16,355 nt of DNA, taken from NCBI GenBank assembly GCA_947631385.1, contig CANRLE010000019.1, positions 1 through 16,355 of the forward strand, read 5' to 3'. How positions within the stretch are numbered: position 1 is the stretch's first letter; each line of letters begins with the position of its first letter. The translations under genes and the position numbers were made by a program. Shown here in pieces: positions 13,200 to 16,355 of the stretch. This DNA comes from an uncultured Clostridia bacterium. GTDB lineage: Bacteria; Bacillota; Clostridia; TANB77; CAG-508. Under the pieces are notes generated by a model. The model was not told where the DNA came from. It made no database searches and worked only from the letters and a program-made list of their open reading frames with translations.

Positions 13200-14273
13200 A
13201 TGTGGATTAATAAAATCAAAATAAACAATTTTAGGAATTACAAACAGGAAGAAATTAAATTAGACAAAAATATTAACATTTTTTATGGAGAAAATGCTCA
13301 AGGAAAAACAAATATTATAGAGGCTATTTTTTTAGGAAGTATGGGAAAATCCTTCCGTGCAAAAAAAGACAAAGAAATGATTCGTTTAGGTAGTGAAAAT
13401 TCAACAATAGAAATAGAATATGATAAATTAGATAGAGAAGGAAAAATAAAAATTGAATTAGGAAATAGAAAAAATATTTATCATAATGGAATAAAGTTAA
13501 AAAAATTAAGTGAATTATTAGGTAATATCAATATTGTTATTTTTACACCAGATGATATAAATATTTTAAAAGGTGGACCTCAAAATAGAAGAAGATTTTT
13601 AGATATAATGATTAGTCAATTAAAACCTAATTATATGTATCATTTAAATTTATTTCTAAAAACATTAGAACAAAGAAACAATTATTTAAGGCAAATAAGG
13701 GAAGAAAAAAAAGACGAAAATTTATTAGATATTTGGGATGCTAATTTAGCAGAACATGCAGAAATTATTTATAAATATAGAAATGAATACATAAATAAAA
13801 TAAAAGAAAAAATAAAAAAAATGCATAAAGAAATAACGAATGAAAAAGAAGATATTGAGATAGAATATATATCAGAATGTGATACAAAAGAAAAATATTT
13901 ACAATTATTAAAAGAAAGAAGAAAGCTAGATATTATCAAAGGATTTACGACAAAGGGAATTCACAGAGATGATTTTGTTATTTTTATTAATAAAAAGCAA
14001 ATTGATATTTATGGTTCACAAGGCCAACATAGAACAGCAATTCTTTCATTAAAATTAGCTGAATTAAATATTGTAAAAGAAGAAATAGGGGAAGAACCAA
14101 TTTTATTATTAGATGACTTTATGTCAGAATTAGATAAAAATAGAATTCATAATTTTCTAGAAAAAATCAAAGATGCGCAAGTAATTATAACATGCACAGA
14201 AAAAATAATAGTTGAAAATAAAAAAATTTTAATATATAATGTACAGGATGGAACATTAAAAAAATCTTGTTAG
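13200..14273 (+). CDS. recF: DNA replication and repair protein RecF
   Basis: RecF is an SMC/ABC-like ATPase that helps load RecA at gapped DNA and supports stalled forks. From the chosen start it has 357 residues, normal for the family. The N-terminus MWINKIKINNFRNY matches the usual opening. Walker A is GENAQGKT (30-37), the ABC signature region is GSQGQHRT (272-279), and Walker B is ILLLDD (301-306) followed by the SELD D-loop. An ATG 12 nt upstream (13188) would add MGYN but has no ribosome binding site. The ATG at 13200 has GGGG (13190-13193) 6 nt ahead. gyrB begins 11 bp after the stop, so recF and gyrB form one operon. Confidence 0.98.
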   Translation: MWINKIKINNFRNYKQEEIKLDKNINIFYGENAQGKTNIIEAIFLGSMGKSFRAKKDKEMIRLGSENSTIEIEYDKLDREGKIKIELGNRKNIYHNGIKLKKLSELLGNINIVIFTPDDINILKGGPQNRRRFLDIMISQLKPNYMYHLNLFLKTLEQRNNYLRQIREEKKDENLLDIWDANLAEHAEIIYKYRNEYINKIKEKIKKMHKEITNEKEDIEIEYISECDTKEKYLQLLKERRKLDIIKGFTTKGIHRDDFVIFINKKQIDIYGSQGQHRTAILSLKLAELNIVKEEIGEEPILLLDDFMSELDKNRIHNFLEKIKDAQVIITCTEKIIVENKKILIYNVQDGTLKKSC

Positions 14274-14277
14274 GAGG
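14272..14277 (+). promoter_or_regulatory. Ribosome binding site that decides the gyrB start
   Basis: AGGAGG overlaps the recF stop codon and sits 7 nt ahead of the ATG at 14285. A TTG at 14267 in the same frame would add six residues, but it lies upstream of this site and has none of its own. Confidence 0.85.
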
Positions 14278-14284
14278 AAACAAA

Positions 14285-16213
14285 ATGGAAAAATTTGAAC
14301 ACAAATATGGTGCTGAGCAAATTCAAGTTTTAGAGGGTCTTGAAGCAGTAAGAAAAAGACCAGGAATGTATATAGGTAGCACATCTGTTAGAGGTTTACA
14401 TCATTGTGTTTATGAAATCGTAGATAATGGTGTTGATGAAGCTTTAGCAGGTTATTGTACAGAAATTAATGTAATAATAGAACCAAACAATGTTATTAGT
14501 GTAGAAGATAATGGAAGAGGAATTCCAGTTGAAATTCACCCAAAAACAAAAATATCTACTGCTGAAACAGTTTACACAGTATTACATGCTGGAGGAAAAT
14601 TTGGTGGAGATAGTGGTTATAAAGTTTCTGGAGGATTACATGGTGTAGGTGCTTCTGTTGTTAATGCATTATCTTCATGGACAGAAGTAACAATTAGAAG
14701 AGACGGACATCTTTATCAAATGAAATTTGAAAAAGGAAAGACAGTTCAAAAATTGGAAGAAATAGGAGAAGCAACAGGAACAGGAACAAAAGTTAGATTT
14801 TTAGCAGATGATACAATTTTTGAAAGTTTAGATTATGAATATGAAGTATTAGAAAAAAGATTTAGAGAAATTGCATTTTTAACAAAAGGACTAAAAATAA
14901 CTATTGAAGATCAAAGGGAAGAACCTTTTAAAAAAGCAGAATTTTGTTTTGAAGGTGGACTAGTTTCTTTTGTTGAATATTTAAATAAGAACAAAGAAAA
15001 GTTACATAAATCTCCAATATATGTAGAAAAAGATGGAGAAGTACCAGTAGAAATTGCTATTCAATATACAACAAGTTATTCTGAAAATATATATACTTTT
15101 GTAAATAACATTAATACTATAGAAGGTGGAACACATTTAGAAGGATTTAAAAGATCACTTACAAAAGTATTTAATGATTATGCAAGAAGTCATAATATAT
15201 TAAAAGATAAAGATCAAAACTTACAGGGAGAAGACATTAGAGAAGGAATTACAGCAGTTGTATCTGTAAAAGTAAAAGAACCACAATTTGAAGGACAAAC
15301 AAAAACAAAATTAGGAAATAGTGAAGTTGCAGGAATTGTACAAAGCATGGTAAATGAATCTTTAGCTACCTTTTTAGAAGAAAATCCTACTGTAGCTAAA
15401 GCAATATTAGAAAAATGTATTAGTGCAGCAAGAGCAAGAGAAGCGGCAAGAAAAGCAAGAGAATTAGTAAGAAAAAAGAATTCACTTGAAACATCTACTT
15501 TACCAGGAAAATTAGCAGACTGTAGTAGTAAAAATCCAGAAGAATGTGAAGTTTATATTGTTGAGGGAGATTCTGCTGGAGGAAGTGCAAAACAGGGAAG
15601 AGACAGAAAATTCCAAGCTATTTTACCTCTATGGGGAAAAATGTTAAATGTTGAAAAAGCAAGAGCAGATAAAATTTATGGAAATGACAAACTAAATCCA
15701 GTAATTCTAGCAGTTGGAGCAGGAATTGGTAGCGACTTTGATGTAACAAAAATCAGGTATGGAAAAGTTATCATTATGGCAGATGCCGATGTAGATGGTG
15801 CACATATTAGAACATTATTGTTAACTTTCTTCTTTAGATATATGAGACCATTAATTGAAAATGGAAATGTTTATTTAGCACAACCACCACTATATAAATT
15901 ATCTAAAAAAGGAATGGAAGATAGATATTGTTATACAGATGAAGATTTGGAAAAAGCATATAAAGAATTAGAAGAAAAAGGAATTGCAAGAGATCAACTA
16001 GGACTACAAAGATATAAAGGTTTAGGTGAAATGAACCCAGAACAATTATGGGAAACAACAATGAATCCAGAAACAAGAATTTTAATTAAAGTAACAATGG
16101 AAGATGCAATAAAAGCTGATGAAATTTTTACTTTATTAATGGGAGACGAAGTAGAACCAAGAAGAGACTTTATTCAAGCAAATGCAAAATATGTAAAAAA
16201 TCTAGATATATAA
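14285..16213 (+). CDS. gyrB: DNA gyrase subunit B
   Basis: GyrB is the ATPase half of gyrase, which with GyrA introduces negative supercoils. The 642-residue protein begins MEKFEHKYGAEQIQVLEGLE. The GHKL ATP site shows EIVDNGVDEA (44-53), DNGRGIP (75-81) and GGLHGVGASVVNALS (116-130), with the QTK transducer lysine at 339-341. The TOPRIM domain has EGDSAGGSA (427-435) and the metal-binding DADVDG (500-505). The C-terminal QRYKGLGEMNP (575-585) is typical. Length is that of a Gram-positive GyrB without insertions. The remB gene often found between recF and gyrB is absent. A long stem-loop follows the stop; gyrA, the usual neighbour, is not in the window. Confidence 0.99.
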   Translation: MEKFEHKYGAEQIQVLEGLEAVRKRPGMYIGSTSVRGLHHCVYEIVDNGVDEALAGYCTEINVIIEPNNVISVEDNGRGIPVEIHPKTKISTAETVYTVLHAGGKFGGDSGYKVSGGLHGVGASVVNALSSWTEVTIRRDGHLYQMKFEKGKTVQKLEEIGEATGTGTKVRFLADDTIFESLDYEYEVLEKRFREIAFLTKGLKITIEDQREEPFKKAEFCFEGGLVSFVEYLNKNKEKLHKSPIYVEKDGEVPVEIAIQYTTSYSENIYTFVNNINTIEGGTHLEGFKRSLTKVFNDYARSHNILKDKDQNLQGEDIREGITAVVSVKVKEPQFEGQTKTKLGNSEVAGIVQSMVNESLATFLEENPTVAKAILEKCISAARAREAARKARELVRKKNSLETSTLPGKLADCSSKNPEECEVYIVEGDSAGGSAKQGRDRKFQAILPLWGKMLNVEKARADKIYGNDKLNPVILAVGAGIGSDFDVTKIRYGKVIIMADADVDGAHIRTLLLTFFFRYMRPLIENGNVYLAQPPLYKLSKKGMEDRYCYTDEDLEKAYKELEEKGIARDQLGLQRYKGLGEMNPEQLWETTMNPETRILIKVTMEDAIKADEIFTLLMGDEVEPRRDFIQANAKYVKNLDI

Positions 16214-16216
16214 AAT

Positions 16217-16253
16217 TTAATGGCAGGTAATAAACAAAATTATCTGCCATTAA
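16217..16253 (+). terminator. Long stem-loop after gyrB (possible terminator)
   Basis: TTAATGGCAGGTAAT (16217-16231) pairs over all 15 positions with ATTATCTGCCATTAA (16239-16253), counting one G-U pair, around a 7-nt loop AAACAAA. It starts 4 nt from the gyrB stop. The sequence after it (TCTATAAAG) has no U-run, so termination efficiency is uncertain; it could instead stabilise the transcript end. The last 100 bp of the window (16254-16355) is AT-rich and shows nothing I can name. Confidence 0.55.
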
Positions 16254-16355
16254 TCTATAAAGCTAATAATAATCTCAGTTAAAACTAATATACCTAATAT
16301 TTAAACCTAATATATATTACTATATAAATAAGCTAGATACCAAATATATTAATCA

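Overview
This window is the chromosomal replication-origin region of a low-GC Gram-positive bacterium, most likely a member of the Bacillota (Clostridia type). The evidence is the gene order (in the minus direction rpmH, rnpA, yidD, yidC, jag, mnmE, mnmG, rsmG, parA, parB, a DUF4446 gene, tRNA-Ser; in the plus direction dnaA, dnaN, recF, gyrB), the very A+T-rich sequence, AGGAGG-type ribosome binding sites, and a YidC without a lipoprotein signal. I cannot name genus or species from the sequence alone.

Layout. Two divergent blocks leave the rpmH-dnaA gap, so every gene runs with replication. The left (minus) block first holds the translation and membrane-insertion genes rpmH, rnpA, yidD, yidC and jag. 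The tRNA-modification pair mnmE and mnmG follows, then the 16S rRNA methylase rsmG. A roughly 320-bp inverted-repeat element lies between rsmG and the separately promoted parA-parB-DUF4446 operon. The left edge carries a truncated tRNA-Ser(UGA) with its own promoter. The right (plus) block is dnaA, dnaN, recF, gyrB, ending in a long stem-loop.

The origin looks bipartite. DnaA boxes cluster upstream of dnaA (9795-10005) and between dnaA and dnaN (11503-11668). The second cluster ends in two tandem boxes, a run of DnaA-trio-like triplets and an AT-rich unwinding region just before dnaN. A further inverted pair of boxes lies beyond dnaN. The ParA/ParB system encoded here would be expected to segregate this origin, but no canonical parS is visible in the window.

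I see no defence island, prophage or new multi-gene system; the gene content is ordinary housekeeping. The unusual signals are non-coding or at gene starts: a one-base frameshift at the 5' end of mnmE; a near-identical promoter-like element present on both sides of the origin (upstream of mnmG and of recF); seven A-tracts phased at exactly 10 bp in front of recF; the long inverted-repeat element; a leader hairpin on mnmG; and the absence of yaaA and remB from the dnaN-recF-gyrB stretch.
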